64,000 nt of DNA from Hemicentrotus pulcherrimus (lineage: Eukaryota; Echinodermata; Echinoidea; Camarodonta; Strongylocentrotidae): the NCBI GenBank assembly GCA_003118195.1, contig BEXV01000675.1:78192-142191 (forward strand), given 5' to 3'. Every line of letters begins with the position of its first letter. Position 1 is the stretch's first letter. Positions 13,175 to 23,843 of this stretch are shown piece after piece. A program made the translations under genes and the position numbers. The notes under the pieces are model-generated. The model worked only from the letters and a program-made list of their open reading frames with translations, did no database searches and was not told the origin of the DNA.

Positions 13175-13180
13175 CATGCA
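13175..13180 (-). promoter_or_regulatory. UGCAUG downstream of the 93-nt exon
   Basis: Plus-strand catgca reads UGCAUG in the transcript, about 240 nt beyond the donor of the 93-nt exon. RBFOX bound downstream of an exon usually promotes its inclusion. It belongs to the cluster described under the 93-nt exon. Confidence 0.6.
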
Positions 13181-13414
13181 GGGTGTGAACAAAAAATGAC
13201 ATCACCCCAACCATAACAAACATACACTGGCTAAAAAAATATGTCAGGTCACATATCCAGCATCTGTCTGCATCCTCTATTTAGCCAATAAAGAAATAAA
13301 GGATTTGGACAGATGCAGGATCATAATAAAAAAATTCAACAAATTCAACAAAAAAATATGTAGAGAAAAAAATAATGAGTGGTGGTTACTATACGGAAGT
13401 AATAAATCTTACAA

Positions 13415-13420
13415 CATGCA
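13415..13420 (-). promoter_or_regulatory. UGCAUG overlapping the 5' splice site of the 93-nt exon
   Basis: The donor reads GAG|GTGCATGTT, so the hexamer begins at intron position +2 and covers the bases that pair with U1 snRNA. RBFOX binding here would be expected to compete with U1. The sequence is certain; the function is inferred. Confidence 0.75.
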
Positions 13421-13421
13421 C

Positions 13422-13514
13422 CTCAATTTTTCGCCCCTCAACAATAGTGCCGTTCAATTTCTCGCGTGCCCTGTCGGCGTCCGAACTACTTTGAAACGTA
13501 ACAAAACCGAACCC
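13422..13514 (-). CDS. RBFOX: RBFOX exon, 93 nt: RNP1 half of the RRM
   Basis: This exon has exactly the 93 nt known for the vertebrate RBFOX exon and encodes 31 residues. It begins GFGFVTF, which with the preceding SK completes the RNP1 motif, and ends EGRKIE. The two aromatic RNP1 positions are Phe. The rest ([19 protein letters not shown]) aligns closely with vertebrate RBFOX. Both borders are in phase 0, so skipping keeps the frame but removes half the RRM. In vertebrates that skip gives a form unable to bind RNA, promoted by RBFOX itself. The acceptor is a pyrimidine stretch ending catgcatgcag; the donor is GAG|GTGCATG. RBFOX target hexamers overlap both splice sites. Confidence 0.97.
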
Positions 13515-13517
13515 CTG

Positions 13518-13523
13518 CATGCA
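13518..13523 (-). promoter_or_regulatory. UGCAUG overlapping the 3' splice site of the 93-nt exon
   Basis: In transcript sense the intron ends ccatgcatgcag, so the hexamer lies 4-9 nt before the exon, between the pyrimidine tract and the AG. Binding there is expected to block U2AF and cause skipping. Confidence 0.8.
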
Positions 13524-13548
13524 TGGGAAGATAAACAAGACAGATAAC

Positions 13549-13578
13549 ATGCAACACATTATATAGTTTGCTCATGCA
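13549..13578 (-). promoter_or_regulatory. Two UGCAUG sites upstream of the 93-nt exon
   Basis: Plus-strand catgca occurs at 13549-13554 and 13573-13578, 35-64 nt before the exon in the transcript, which is the usual branch-point zone. A further copy is at 13806-13811. Upstream RBFOX sites usually repress an exon. Confidence 0.75.
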
Positions 13579-14976
13579 AAGAACTTTCTGGTTGTTGGTA
13601 GTTGATTTTTAAAAATGGATTTGTTTCTTAAATGGAGAGAGAAAGAGAGAAAACACAAGTTTGGTTATTAATGAGAACTTCATGGTCATTTTGAAGTAGT
13701 TCTTTGGAGTAATCGTGACCTGTAGGGGGAAACCTGGCTGATTTTTGTTGTAAAGGGGGTATGGGTGGAGCAGTGCATGAGCAGAGGTGTTATTTGTGTT
13801 CTCCTCATGCACTCAAAGAGGGGTTGGGGTGGGTGGGGCTGGGTGGGATAGGGAAGTTCTTGGCAGGCATCACAAGTGAGGAAATGGTGAAAGAGTGATT
13901 TCTACCTTTAAAGGCAAGTGGTGATGGGATGAGAGGAACAGCAGCATAGCAAGGAAAGGGGAAAAGAATCTTGTGTAAAATGAAAGTGTTTAGGGTAAAA
14001 GAATCATGGAAGAAAATAAAGAAAATGTGTTAGTAGATTGAAGGCAAAGCAAAGCAAAAGAATGCACATATTAATATGAAATAGGGAGAAGAAAAAAAAT
14101 TAGTAGTGGCTTCAATTGTTTGAAAATGTCATCAAAATATTGACAAACTGTATGTAGAAACTATCTTTTTTCAGAAATATTTTTAATTTGCATAAATGAA
14201 ACTGATATGAACATAACAACAGAGGATCTACACATTAAACAAACTTCCAAATCCTTACAAATAATAACAATTTTTTTTACAAATATCTTTGCACTCATCT
14301 TTATCATGCTATCACCATGTGGATCAATAAACAATGTAATTAATATTCTATGAGATGCAATGTTCTAGAGAAATAATGATTTCTTAAATGTGAGACACTT
14401 GTCCAAAAGTTCAATTCAATTGCACTGATAGAAATAAAACTTTGGAATTTAAAGAAAATATATTGATACCAAACGGGATGTGATAGTAAAACGAGATATT
14501 AATCATAATTAACATTGTTCAAAAGGAAATCTTTAATTAAAGGGGTGGGTTAGGTGCAGATGGAGATGAAATAGGAAGCGAAGCATGAAAGGCAAATGAT
14601 AGAAAGAGGAAATAAGTGAGCAGCATATTGCAAACATTGTAATTACAGAATAAAATAGTCTGATGAATATGAAGCTAAATTATTATTGTTTCTATAAACA
14701 AATGCAGAAGAATTGATTGAAAAAAATATCAAAATCAAAATTTACACTTGGTTTTTCAAAATTGATTTGAGATAAGATAGTTTTCTATTTTTGGATAAGA
14801 TTGAAGCAGAAAGTCACATTTTGTTATGACCAATCTTTTGTGATAGTAAATGCAAGCTATCAAATATATGAAGTCATTGGCTCAAATATCAAGACAATTT
14901 GTTGGTTATAAGACAAAAACTTATTGAGGAAAGAATTTTATTTTTTAAATTTTTGTTATTGACAATGAATAACCAA

Positions 14977-15166
14977 CAGGGCTTAAATTAATCCAAGGCC
15001 ACCAAGGCCATGGCCTTGGATGCCCCTTTGATTGGCCTCAATGCCCCTCTCATTGGCCTTGGAGATTTTTTGTGCCCTTTCCAAATCTTCCTATTTGCGC
15101 AGTAATATAGGAATGTGCCCTACAGAAAAGTGGCCTTGCCCTAAAAGTATTGAAATTTAAGGCCTG
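14977..15166. mobile_element. Possible MITE-like element with terminal inverted repeats
   Basis: The left end is cagggcttaaatta. The right end, aatttaaggcctg, is its imperfect reverse complement. The 190-bp interior has an inverted ccaaggccaccaaggcc / ggccttgg and a 21-bp direct repeat (tgcccctttgattggcctca type, 15021-15062). No open frame is present. A flanking target duplication was not convincingly visible. A short non-autonomous DNA transposon is the simplest reading. Confidence 0.45.
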
Positions 15167-18100
15167 AACCAATAACACATTTCATCTTCTAGTTCTTTAG
15201 ATCTTTCAATACTTTCTCAAACAAGTGTGCATAGGATTAAAAGTGTGATGAGAAGTGAAGGATGAAGCTGTTAGCTGTGAGAAAGGGATGATTTAGGTGC
15301 GCCATGAAAGGATTTGAAGAGGGGGAAGAGGCAAGAAAGTGGGTAAAGTAAGGAACTTTAGATGGCAGGTAGTAAAAGAGTTTGGAGAGGGTTGGGGGCA
15401 TTTGGGGAAAAGCAAATAAGCCTGCTTCTCTCTTGGTGTAATTAAGGGACTGTTGCTTTTCAACCTATTTATTATTCAAAACTTTAAGATCAAATTTCAT
15501 CTCTCTGGTTTGTACTTCTCATTGAAGTAAGATAACTTATTTCAAAAAGGGGATAAAAATTCAGCCATAGGAAAAAATCACTATTCTAGAATGTGACACA
15601 GTCATTAAAATAATGATGGATTTGTAATGGTATTTTGAAAACATGTGTCACCAAAGCAAAAACGGGATGATCCAAATGACCGAAAATAATCACGTTCAAA
15701 CTAAGAAATGGTAATCTTTCACATGAAATGTAACAATGACTAAATTGACTAACGAAACAATTATATACATTATACAGGTTAACATTGGCATTTTAATGGG
15801 AAAAAAAAGCATCAAATACGTTCTGTGGTGAAGGTACATCAAATAGCAGGATAATGTTACAATTTTGTGCATCACTGTCTGCATATATGCACAAATACAT
15901 CAAATGTATACTGGCAAAAATATCAAAATCAAATTTCATTGGTAATTTTCATCAAAAATATTCATTAAATTTGAAATGCATCTCTGGAGCAACATAATGC
16001 TTGGGGGTATCACAAATAATATCAAACTTTGAAAAGGGGGTGGGGCAAGAGGGGGAGTTTTAAAAGGGAGAGGAGAGAGAACATTCTTTCACGGAATGCA
16101 TCGTGCAGAGGTCAGAGTTCAAAGTGAAGGTCAAGAAGGAGGTCAGATGAGCTCTAAAATGCGATGTGCAAATGAATCAAAAGAAAATGGATGCATTAAA
16201 AAGAATATCACAAAACGTTCATTGAATGATAGCTAGCAATGTAATAACAAACAAGAGTTTTCTTTGTAATGAAAAACGTAATTGAATATTAAAAGGTTCA
16301 ATAACTTTCAAGAACGTTGTATTTTAAGCTATCAAAGTGTATCATTAATTATTTTAATAAAGCAAAGTTAGTCTTCACTTGCCATTTCTTCCAATTCAAA
16401 AAGATTATGAAATATTACTTCATTAGTTCTATTAACAAAAATCTTCCTGAAACTATTTTTATTTTAGCCTTATGAAAATATGTAAAATTTGGGATTTTTG
16501 TCAGTATCCTATCAAAAGAATTCATAGAAAACTGACATTCACAGATATTCACACATGTATCAGATGTCATTCAAATATGACAGCATTCTATCATATCAAT
16601 GACAAGATGTATGATTTACATTACATTTAAACAATTTGATATTTATACATTTGTACTTCACAAACATGATTTATGAGAACACATTTGGAATCATTTCTCA
16701 AACATTCAAATCCGTCGCTGACAACGAGACAACGTTCTTTCAACAAAATAGAATGATAACATTCAGATTTTAGGATGAATCAATATTTACGACAGGTATG
16801 TAAATTTTTTGATTTACAAAATCACAAAAACTAGAATAATTTCACATGAATTTGATCAAAATGCATCAATGAGGCAACAGGGGCAGAACACTCCTACATT
16901 CAAATTCTGAAGCTGACCCCTTCAAAAAACATGCACTATATTAATCTTATTTAAAAACACTTGGATAACAGTATGTTGACAAATGTTTAATGATGGTATG
17001 ACATAAACACAAACAGAATATCTGCTATCCTAATTGGTTCTTTTCTCCTTCAGACTTATAGTTTCTTCTTCTTCTTCTCCTTTTTCTGTTATATCAGTTT
17101 TTAATCAATTAGAAAACAGGGGGCTAAAAATGTATCTTCAATTATTTAAATTCTGGATTCTTGTTTTTTATGATAAATTTTTTGACACTAAGTATGAACA
17201 CTAAGTTCACTTAATTTTCTTGACAAATGCTACCAATGGAGAGTGTTGACTTTATTATAATAATGTCCTACATGCCTGATCCTTTATTTTTTCTAATACC
17301 CATATAAAACTACTGCCCAACCTTTTCTTCTAATGGCTAAAGTGAAGCTTGGAGGTTCGTTGTATAATAAATAATTTTTTTATGAAAAAGTATTTTTATT
17401 CATTTTGTCATAAATTTATTTTGGAAAGTTGAGATATTTTGATATGAAATTTGTCAAAGACCTAAATGTGATCATTTATCACACTTGTTTTTATATTTTC
17501 AGCATAGCTTATTATATTTCTTTGATGACTAAGCCATTTCCCCCCTTAATGACTAAGTTTTGTTTAAACTAACAAACATGCTCGATTGTTATTACTAATT
17601 CCACTCCAATCAAATGAGTTAATTTAACAACAAATGTTTTTACAAATACCACATAAAATATAAAACGAAACCTATTCTTGACAAACTTTATTTTGAAGTG
17701 ACACAAAGAAATGTAACTTGAACATATCTTTAAATTTATTAATAACTATTCAATTGCTCAGGATAAAGTTCACTTAATAGTTACATTTGTTTCTAAACAG
17801 AATGAATCCACCTTGATATGGAGATATTATTTCTACCATAGAAATCTAAAATAATTTAAAATACATAGGCGCTGGTATATACTCTCTCTTACATATTTTT
17901 TTGTTTTCCTTTACCTCATATTGATTCGATTTTGAACAGTGACTTTAAGCATCTTATTAATCTAAAGCAAAAATGGAATAATTGCAATATTTAAAGGGAA
18001 AAGTGATTTTGCAATGCAGAAGGATTTGGGGTGAGCAAATGCGATGAAAAAGGTGATTTTTTTATTCTTAGAGAAAGAGTGATTTTGTGTGAGAAGCAAA

Positions 18101-18225
18101 AAGACTGCTTTCTAGACTACAAATAGGTCATAAAATAGGAAGAAATGTGATGCCACTAAGAAAAATCAGGTTCAGGTTTTAAAAGAATATTTCTGTAACT
18201 GTGCTTTCTCTCAAAACAAGATATT

Positions 18226-18320
18226 GAAAAACAGGGACTTTTGATTCTTCAGCAGAAAACAGGGACTTTTGATTCTTGGGCAGAAAACAGGGACTGTTGA
18301 TTCTTGGGCAGAAAACAGGG
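18226..18320. repeat. Tandem repeat, 28-29 bp unit
   Basis: Three full units and a partial fourth share gaaaacagggacttttgatt and a ttcttgggca tail. Starts are at 18226, 18255, 18283 and 18311. Confidence 0.9.
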
Positions 18321-18770
18321 CTGATAAAGAGGAGGAGGCTAAAACATTAATATGAATAGAAAAACAAACACTCCATGCTACAATTGTATTTTGTTAGTGT
18401 TAACGTGTTAGTCTTAGTTTCCATGGTAATATATAAACACCTCAAGAAAACAGGTGTGTTCTAGAGTTATCTGTGTAGAACACAAGAATGGAAAATTAAT
18501 TTGACTTCCTTTTCATCTACAATGAATCCCCTACCAATCTCTACTCCCCCCCCCTTCCCCCTCCCTCAAAGCCTCAGATAGTTTTTTTTTAATCTGAGGG
18601 TGATATTTTTGGTAAGATCAGGCATGCATTTATGTGATAGAAAAAAATGTGGTCAGCTTCAGAAAAAAATGAAAGGAGCATTCATTCATTCAGTGTTACT
18701 AAAACAATCTTCATGCGATTCCACTGTTAGCAAAAGCTCTCCTCTTACCTACGATGTATGTGGCTACCTA

Positions 18771-18787
18771 NNNNNNNNNNNNNNNNN
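18771..18787. other. Assembly gap (17 N)
   Basis: There are seventeen consecutive N in AT-rich intron sequence. Confidence 0.99.
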
Positions 18788-20825
18788 TTTCTAGTCAGGA
18801 TTTCTTGAACTACTCCCCAGTAAATGATTTTTGAATACCGGTACTCAAAAAATTGTCTATGCCAATATGTTTTGATAAATTAATTTCTTCCCAGGACAAA
18901 TTGATCAAATAACCTAGATCTATTTCCTTTTTCTTTATTTGTCTATTCTTAAGAAAATATCATGACATCGATTATTGATCTTGCATCTCATTATAAAATG
19001 AATTTTATTATAGCTGAGGTATAAATTGCTCTCTGTAGACCCCAAACTATTTTAATTCTGACCTTGTTTTGATCAATCTAGCCCTTAAACAGCAGTGTTT
19101 TGTAAACGTTCTTTTGGTTCCATATGCTTACTCTTGTTTTCAAAACCCCTTTTCTACTTTAGGACATATTATTTTAATTAATAATTGATCAGAAATATTT
19201 TCTAGCCCCTGATTGGAAATCAAACAAATGTAGGCCTATTTATTATTTCAAAAAACCCTGTAATAGCCACGGTAATGAGGAGAGCTTCATCAACGTCAAG
19301 ATGCATCTGTTTTTGGTCAAAACATGCTTTCAGGCAAAAAGAAAAAACAACACAACAACGCCTTCTATCTTCTGATATTTTGTAGTCATTTTGGATATTG
19401 AAACTTCTGTCAAGTCAGGCGCTTAAATAACTAAAATGATATTCAAATTGGCTTTCGCTGACGGAAGACGAGTACCACATAAAAAAAAGACGCCATGTAA
19501 GTGCCTCCTGTAACTGACATAGCAGACTTGAAAAAACAAAGTCTGAATGCATGCACACATACATACACTCGTACGTACAAACAAACATACAGACAGATGA
19601 AATATTAGACAAAGAAACAGACTGTTTGTGGCATTCATAACTTCAGGCACATACGCATTCATTCATTCAAAATTCTGTTCTCAAAAATGATAATTGTCTC
19701 AGAAAAAAAATGTTCTTGAACTTGATATTCTAAAGATTGGTTGATAAGAAATGGTTGAAGTGGCACACTGGCAAAAGAAATCAACCTAAACATGGCATTT
19801 TTATCTGAATTCAATTTATTCAATGTCATCTGATGAGTGAGTAAACGGTGACTGTTCTCAGTGCTCAGTTACATCAACTTTTAGAAGGAAAAAATAAATA
19901 TTTCTTGATATTAGCTCTTGTTTTCAGCTTTAATATTTATTTCATTTTGGCTTTCATCCCTCATCGCTTTTTTCACCAGGCAGGCGCCAAAAATAATACA
20001 AGAAAGAGCTTTTCTCTGTCAGTGGCGCGCCATTGAATTTTGAAACGTTTGCATCAATGCCTTTAGGCCACATTATGCACAATTAAAATCCCTATCAAAA
20101 AAATCTAGTCTCTTACCCTTAAGCGATCATGGAACCATAATCTGTTGAGTTCCTTGTTGCGTGTACCACTTCCATTAAATTTCATGAGTTGCTGAAAGGC
20201 TGTTGTGTTTTGCATAGTACTATAATATAAAATTGTCTTTTTTTAAGGAGTCATCTTCTTGAAGACGGCATGAAGGAATCGTTGATTCCAGCTGAGAAAT
20301 GTTTGATTCCAGCGACAAACAATTTTGAGATGTATTCTCTTAGTCTTTCAAGAGTAAATAATCTCTGGTAAGAGTAATAGCTTTCTTTCAATTAGAGTAA
20401 CATTTGGTTTTGTTTCTTACAGCACATTGGTGACACCACAACACCCTTTCAACATACAATAAATAATCAATTAAACATACTTTGATTGACCATCATCGAG
20501 AATACCCCACACCTCCCCAGCCACCACCTTTCAAAATAGTTTAAGTCTTCAAAGGATTGGTGTTGTTGTTATAGCCATTTTTTATCACACAAATTTGAAA
20601 TTAATTGTATCACCAAAAATTTCAATTGAAAAGTATTGATAATTTGGATATTCAATACATTTAGAATATATTTAATAAAAAAAAGAATCTGCTGAGGGCA
20701 GCAAACTGAGTTAAGGTTACTACTCACAACAATCTTGTTTGCTGAATGAATATTAAAAGTGTAGTAGTGTACTAAAACATCAACTTCAAAGTTCTCCAAG
20801 ATGATGATCATTCAAAGTGTTTCAT

Positions 20826-20901
20826 CCGTTGAGAGCCAGAAGGATATTAAATCTTGTGTCAAAGGTCACAAATTAACATCCTTTTGGCTCTCAGCGAACG
20901 G
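20826..20901. repeat. Foldback element copy 3 (best-paired copy)
   Basis: The left arm is ccgttgagagccagaaggat and continues attaa. The right arm is ttaacatccttttggctctc and continues agcgaacgg. About 22 bases lie between them. The arms are almost fully complementary apart from four extra bases near the right end. It lies about 80 nt downstream of the 54-nt exon's donor. Confidence 0.85.
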
Positions 20902-20982
20902 TTTGATTATCCAGTATGTACTGGTATAATAGAACAGTATATATCATGTGGTGTATGAAAGATTGAATGAAAGAAAACATAC

Positions 20983-21036
20983 CTTGCTTCCTCGCTCATT
21001 GAAGATGATTTCAACATCTAAAATGGTGCCAAAGGC
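20983..21036 (-). CDS. RBFOX: RBFOX exon, 54 nt: central RRM
   Basis: This exon is exactly 54 nt, as I recall for vertebrate RBFOX, and encodes 18 residues: AFGTILDVEIIFNERGSK. Vertebrate RBFOX has QFGKILDVEIIFNERGSK, so the first and fourth residues differ. The EIIFNERGSK loop and strand precede RNP1, whose Lys is the last codon here. The acceptor has a long T-rich tract ending ctcctgaag, and the donor is AAG|GTATGT. Both borders are phase 0. The conserved phase and length make the assignment firm despite the exon's small size. Confidence 0.96.
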
Positions 21037-21413
21037 CTTCAGGAGTGGCGAATAATAGATGGATGAGAAAAAAAGGAAAAAAAAATCAAATAAGATTGAA
21101 ACATAGTGTTTGATGGATTAAAACTGAAAATACAGGTACATGCTACTTACTGCTGATTATAAAAAGTTGGCAAGAAATCCAAAACATGCATGAGCTGGAC
21201 AAGTTCAAAAAGATAGTTGATGGATTAAAATTGGAAAAATAGATACTTCTTTCTAACAACTACCGGTACTTAATAATGTTTTGTAAAATAGAAATTGTTC
21301 TCTTCTGAATTGATGTCATTCATACTACTGGTGAATAAGGCTTCTAGACACCCATCCAAATCTTTCAAAAATTTCATGCATTAATACATTAACATCTTCA
21401 GAAGATTGCAAAC

Positions 21414-21482
21414 CTGTGCTAAGAGGCAAAAGGGTGCTAATCTGAATTATATTCCACATACTTAGAATCTTGCTCTACGATT
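21414..21482. repeat. Degenerate foldback-family copy
   Basis: The left arm gctaagaggcaaaagggtgc resembles the family consensus. The right arm (tcttgctctacgattgg) is badly worn. Assignment is tentative. Confidence 0.35.
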
Positions 21483-21551
21483 GGTCAAAAGTAAATCACG
21501 TAATGAAAGATAGTTCGCCCATCATTGCTGGGAGAAGCAAAAAGTTTGTTA

Positions 21552-21583
21552 CACTGTGTAGATAGGCTACTATCTACACAGTG
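21552..21583. repeat. Perfect 14-bp inverted repeat
   Basis: cactgtgtagatag is followed by gcta and then ctatctacacagtg. The arms match without a mismatch across a four-base loop. Confidence 0.95.
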
Positions 21584-21857
21584 CAATGCACTTTCACTGA
21601 AGATAGAAGTCCTATTTACAGAGGGCAACGCACTTTAATTGTATACACTGCGCACGTTTCGCTCCTCTCTTTAAGCGCTTTTAGTGTTTGTACGCGAGCT
21701 TTGGCCATGCGCAAACTATACATGGTCACACCACGATACTGCATGCACTTTGTACGAATCATACACCGTTTGCTAGCTGTTAATTGATGATTTGTTGCTC
21801 TAAAATGACGGAAGAAGTGAAATGTTTCCAATGTGGCATATAAAGCTGATAATCACC

Positions 21858-22000
21858 TTTTGGTTTCAGGCGATGGCAAGCTATCACTTCCTCGGCAATC
21901 TGAATTTATTCGGCATCTTTCCTCAGCTTCGCTTCGGAAAGATGGCTACATCCAGATCGCCTCGGAAGTGATAGTTTGTCCCATCACTTTCACCAACAGT
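21858..22000. repeat. Large foldback element (about 140 bp hairpin)
   Basis: ctatcacttcctcggcaatc pairs with its near complement in cagatcgcctcggaagtgat. Inside that, ggcatctttcc pairs with ggaaagatggc across a loop of about 12 bases (tcagcttcgctt). Outside it, ggcgatgg pairs with cccatcac and the pairing continues more loosely to ttggt / accaa. No coding potential. It looks like a foldback transposon remnant that will form a long hairpin in the pre-mRNA. Confidence 0.75.
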
Positions 22001-22051
22001 AGTTATTTGCTTACTATTTTGAACGAGATAGTGCCCTTCTGCCTTTGAGCA

Positions 22052-22082
22052 GTAGAGAGAGAGAGAGAGAGAGATAGAGAGA
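22052..22082. repeat. (GA)n microsatellite
   Basis: GA dinucleotides with one GATA interruption lie about 25 nt past the RRM exon's distal donor. In the transcript this is a CU-rich stretch. The bases just before it (gtgcccttctgcctttgagc) resemble an orphan right arm of the foldback family. Confidence 0.9.
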
Positions 22083-22107
22083 AATAATAAAGAGAGATGT
22101 ACAGTAC

Positions 22108-22125
22108 CTGACCATGCGGACCTAC
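22108..22125 (-). promoter_or_regulatory. Alternative donor extension of the RRM exon, with a GCAUG between the donors
   Basis: The 18 bases gtaggtccgcatggtcag lie between two usable donors and read VGPHGQ in frame. They contain GCAUG (plus-strand 22113-22117), the core RBFOX target. Use of the distal donor would put six residues into the RRM just before the FGxILD strand. Confidence 0.55.
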
Positions 22126-22284
22126 CCCAAATAATTGCCTGAGGTCTGGATCCCTAAACCTGAAGGGAATATTTGAGACATGAAGTCGTTTGGGCGATTC
22201 ACCGGGCTTTCCTGCTGCCACTGCTACTGCTTGGCCGACCACTTCGGAAGGCTGGGGTTGGCTCGTTGACGCTTGTGCATCGCC
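22126..22284 (-). CDS. RBFOX: RBFOX exon: linker and start of the RRM (RNP2)
   Basis: This 159-nt exon encodes 53 residues: a Ser/Gln/Ala linker ([16 protein letters not shown]), then [20 protein letters not shown] and LFG. LHVSNI is the RNP2 motif. The His and the Phe of IPF are at the positions that contact the bound UGCAUG in the known RBFOX1 RRM structure. The acceptor is a long T tract ending tttttccag. The proximal donor GGG|GTAGGT joins LFG directly to AFGTILD and restores the family alignment. A second donor 18 nt further (22108, CAG|GTACTG) would insert VGPHGQ in frame. Phase is 0 at both ends, so either N-terminal exon can precede it. Confidence 0.95.
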
Positions 22285-23843
22285 CTGGAAAAATGAAAAA
22301 AAAAGACAAAGAGAGATGTTCTGTAAAATCATCTGATTCACAAGTAGCATGTATATGGAGACAGGAACAATGCATAGACAGGGATAAATAGAAATGGGGG
22401 CAACTTGGAAAATTCAAAATGAAACTATGTAACAGAAATAACTAATTCAAAAGCAACTGTAAACAAATAAACTTGGTGTAGTAGAAAATTAGAAAAGAGG
22501 ATTCTAGATTAATTTCCTTGGCAACCAAAGAAAACAAACAAAGAACTTTACATTTAAGCTGCTGGAAAACAGAGGAACATTTCAGAATCTATTATCTGTT
22601 CTCCATCCTATGACCTAGAAGTTACTAGGCTCGCCTTGAATCTTCTTCCTATAACTTTAATAGACAGAACATGAGGAGCTGAAAAGTCTAGATTTAAGTA
22701 GGTGTCCAAATGGACTTTAATGCAATCCAACTCCTCGCAAGATAAGCGCCTAGCTGTCGTGTGAGGGGAATCTCAAGGTGGGTAGATCTTTGCTTACGAT
22801 ACCCAGGAGATCGAATGTCTGCTTATTACCATGGAGTATAGCCACTAGCTGTGGCAGTTCCTTAATGCATTTCTCTCATCATCTCTTCTCCTATCTTTCA
22901 GGAGGCGACAGCATCGCTTAACTGGGCTTCTTCTTTTCTTTTTTGTCAAGGTGAAAAACAAAGATGTTAACTCTGTGAGGTTTGGTGAGATCTAGCGCCA
23001 ATCTGCTGATTTGAACTCATTTGAACTCTTGCGGAAATAAGATCAAACACTGATACATATCTACAGTCAAACCTGTTTATAAAGGCCACCCAAAGGAAAC
23101 AAGAGAGGGTGGCCTCTTGGGAAGTAGCCTTTTTAAACAGGGTATCAAACACATATTTGTTTGTAGAGGAAGACAAAATACATGAATGTGAATCAATAGG
23201 CCAATGGCCTTTCAAAACAGGTTCTACAGCATATATTTCTGATCAAAGGGAGACAAAATTGGTGTCCACTACAGAGAGGTAAACTAGATAAGTGTGGCCA
23301 TTATGAAAAAGTATGACTGTATGCGCTTTTCTGCTAGGACGAGTCGATGACCACAAGGACTAATTCTATTGCCCGCATTGTATTATTTTCAAACGGATTC
23401 AATTGTAAACTGTGATCTGATATCTGCTATCGTCATACATATTGCAATATGAAGGGTCTATTATCAAAAGGAGTCGAGGACTGTCTACAGCATACATGTA
23501 CTCTGAAGTGCTAGACAGCTTTCCTTGATCTGAATCATTCTACCCACTATCCTCTACAGAACATGATAGCGCCCTTACATAGTCCACTCAACGATGGATG
23601 AGAATGACAGCAATATCACAAATGTTGTCTAAAGGATCCCTCCTCGTGGTTTTCAGCTTCAAGTGCGCTGAAATACTTTCTACTTTCACATCGCACCAGG
23701 AACATTCACATTTGTACAATGATTACAATCATTCAACAATGTTTGTTACATAGCAGGATTTAAAGGGGCACAGCTTGATTCAGTTTAATGCATGTACTTT
23801 TGGCTTGGGAGAGACCACAAAGCAATAATTTCTTCACCATGTT

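Larger units (their letters stand above)
5503..13421 (-). other. RBFOX intron (about 7.9 kb)
   Basis: This intron separates the last RRM exon from the 93-nt exon. It contains foldback copy 2 (5757-5821), a poly-G run ending in an N (5936-5951), a GC-richer block (6340-6690) and a mixed-composition stretch at about 10120-10760. It also has one UGCAUG at 13175-13180, about 240 nt past the upstream exon's donor. The rest is AT-rich sequence in which I see no gene. A single ambiguous base is at 12843. Confidence 0.6.
13515..20982 (-). other. RBFOX intron (about 7.5 kb)
   Basis: This is a very AT-rich intron between the 54-nt and 93-nt exons. It has the upstream UGCAUG sites of the 93-nt exon at its 3' end, a short element with terminal inverted repeats (14977-15166), a 28-29 bp tandem array (18226-18320), a gap of 17 N (18771-18787) and foldback copy 3 (20826-20901). 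I see no gene in the rest. Confidence 0.65.
21037..22107 (-). other. Short, structured RBFOX intron (about 1.1 kb)
   Basis: This is the smallest intron seen in the gene, and it lies inside the RRM. It holds three UGCAUG on the transcript strand (21185-21190, 21375-21380, 21743-21748), a perfect 14-bp hairpin (21552-21583), a large foldback (21858-22000), a degenerate foldback-family copy (about 21414-21482) and a (GA)n tract (22052-22082). Confidence 0.7.

Noticed and set aside
22173..22391. Plus-strand frame over the RRM exon, and 39387-39653 over the N-terminal exon
   Set aside because: These are antisense shadows of real minus-strand exons, which have splice sites and family similarity on the minus strand.
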